From an uncultured Eubacterium sp. (GTDB taxonomy: Bacteria; Bacillota; Clostridia; Lachnospirales; CAG-274): a DNA stretch of 7,203 bases. The DNA lies in assembly GCA_900543365.1 (NCBI GenBank), contig UQRG01000076.1, positions 1 to 7,203 on the forward strand, given 5' to 3'. Positions 6,978 to 7,203 of this stretch are shown piece after piece. Below the pieces are notes generated by a model. The model was not told the origin of the DNA. It was given only the letters and a program-made list of their open reading frames with translations, and ran no database searches. The position numbers and the translations under genes are program-made. Position 1 is the first letter of the stretch. The number at the start of each line of letters is the position of its first letter.

Positions 6978-7117
6978 TTTTCGTTTACCTCCACAGTATA
7001 GTCAAGCCATGCTTCTTACCATCAGCATAATCAATATCATTTCTAAGTTAGAACTCTTTGATGTTTCAGTGAGATTAGGTTTTCTTTTCTGTCTTCCTAT
7101 CTATTTAAAGTTGACAC
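6978..7117 (-). promoter_or_regulatory. mod upstream region with a perfect 13-nt palindrome
   Basis: The promoter of mod-res should lie here, between the tRNA terminator and the mod start. It holds the mod RBS (6992..6987) and a perfect palindrome TTCTAAGTTAGAA (7041-7053), about 64-76 nt before the ATG, which could be an operator. I could not find a -35/-10 pair on the minus strand with good spacing. The best isolated boxes (TATGCT near 7030, and TTGACT/TATACT near 7000) are either unpaired or too close to the RBS. The promoter is therefore expected from position but not identified. Confidence -1.
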
Positions 7118-7150
7118 AAAAAAGCCCTGCAACCATAATAGTTACAGGAC
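7118..7150 (-). terminator. Rho-independent terminator downstream of tRNA-fMet
   Basis: Positions 7124-7133 and 7141-7150 form a 10-bp stem on the minus-strand RNA (eight Watson-Crick pairs and two G-U pairs) with a 7-nt loop. The stem is followed by six T's (7123..7118). It begins 8 nt after the tRNA 3' end, so it ends the tRNA transcript and should stop read-through into mod. Confidence -1.
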
Positions 7151-7158
7151 CTTTCGAG

Positions 7159-7203
7159 TTGCGGGGGCCGGATTTGAACCAACGACCTTCGGGTTATGAG
7201 CCC
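7159..7203 (-). tRNA. tRNA-fMet(CAT), initiator, partial (5' half outside window)
   Basis: The visible part runs from the anticodon stem to the discriminator base. The anticodon loop is CTCATAA with anticodon CAT at 7198..7196. It is closed by three G-C pairs (GGG/CCC), the mark of initiator tRNAs. The T-arm GTTGG-TTCAAAT-CCGGC pairs fully. The acceptor 3' strand is CCCCGCA plus discriminator A; the terminal A at position 72 fits the unpaired C1-A72 of bacterial initiators. The 5' half, with C1, would settle the assignment. The next three bases are CTC, so the CCA end is not encoded and would have to be added by nucleotidyltransferase. Elongator Met or Ile2 (CAT before modification) are less likely because of the GGG/CCC stem. 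Confidence -1.

Noticed and set aside
1..7203. CRISPR array, toxin-antitoxin pair, retron, insertion sequence or integrase
   Set aside because: No regularly spaced repeats, transposase or recombinase motifs, terminal inverted repeats or suitable small gene pairs were found on either strand.

Overview
The window looks like chromosomal DNA of an AT-rich, endospore-forming clostridial Firmicute. The low GC, the strong AGGAGGT-type ribosome binding sites, the heavy ATA/AGA/TTA codon use in the left genes, and a membrane-anchored protein with a BofC C-terminal-like domain all fit this. No species can be named from the sequence alone. Every gene I can support lies on the minus strand, so the order of expression runs from high to low coordinates.

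Layout in transcription order: (1) The 3' half of an initiator tRNA-fMet(CAT) enters at the right edge (7203..7159) and is followed by a clear Rho-independent terminator. (2) A two-gene Type III restriction-modification operon follows: mod (adenine-N6 DNA methyltransferase, 685 aa) and then res (ATP-dependent helicase/endonuclease subunit, 988 aa). The genes are 11 bp apart, and the res ribosome binding site touches the mod stop codon. (3) About 310 bp of intergenic DNA carries the operon's terminator and the upstream region of the next gene. (4) A phage-type lysis cassette follows: an intact holin (133 aa) overlapping an endolysin of the Amidase_2 family. (5) The window ends inside a BofC C-terminal-domain protein that runs off the left edge.

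The R-M system appears complete: every helicase, nuclease and methyltransferase motif checked is present. Mod methylates one strand of an asymmetric site. Mod plus Res would cleave unmodified invading DNA in an ATP-dependent way. Its position just behind a tRNA, and a GC content that looks somewhat higher than the left flank in hand-counted lines, suggest it was acquired, but there is no integrase or second attachment site in the window.

The most unusual object is the endolysin. Its only well-supported start (ATG at 1238 with a good Shine-Dalgarno) is in the wrong frame for the amidase body and would have to shift by -1 at a run of seven A's. In addition, the two histidines expected to bind the catalytic zinc are replaced by Tyr and Arg. 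The holin reads intact. This points to a decaying or repurposed lysis module rather than a functional prophage. I see no CRISPR array, insertion sequence, transposase, integrase or other defence gene, and no clearly new system beyond these observations.
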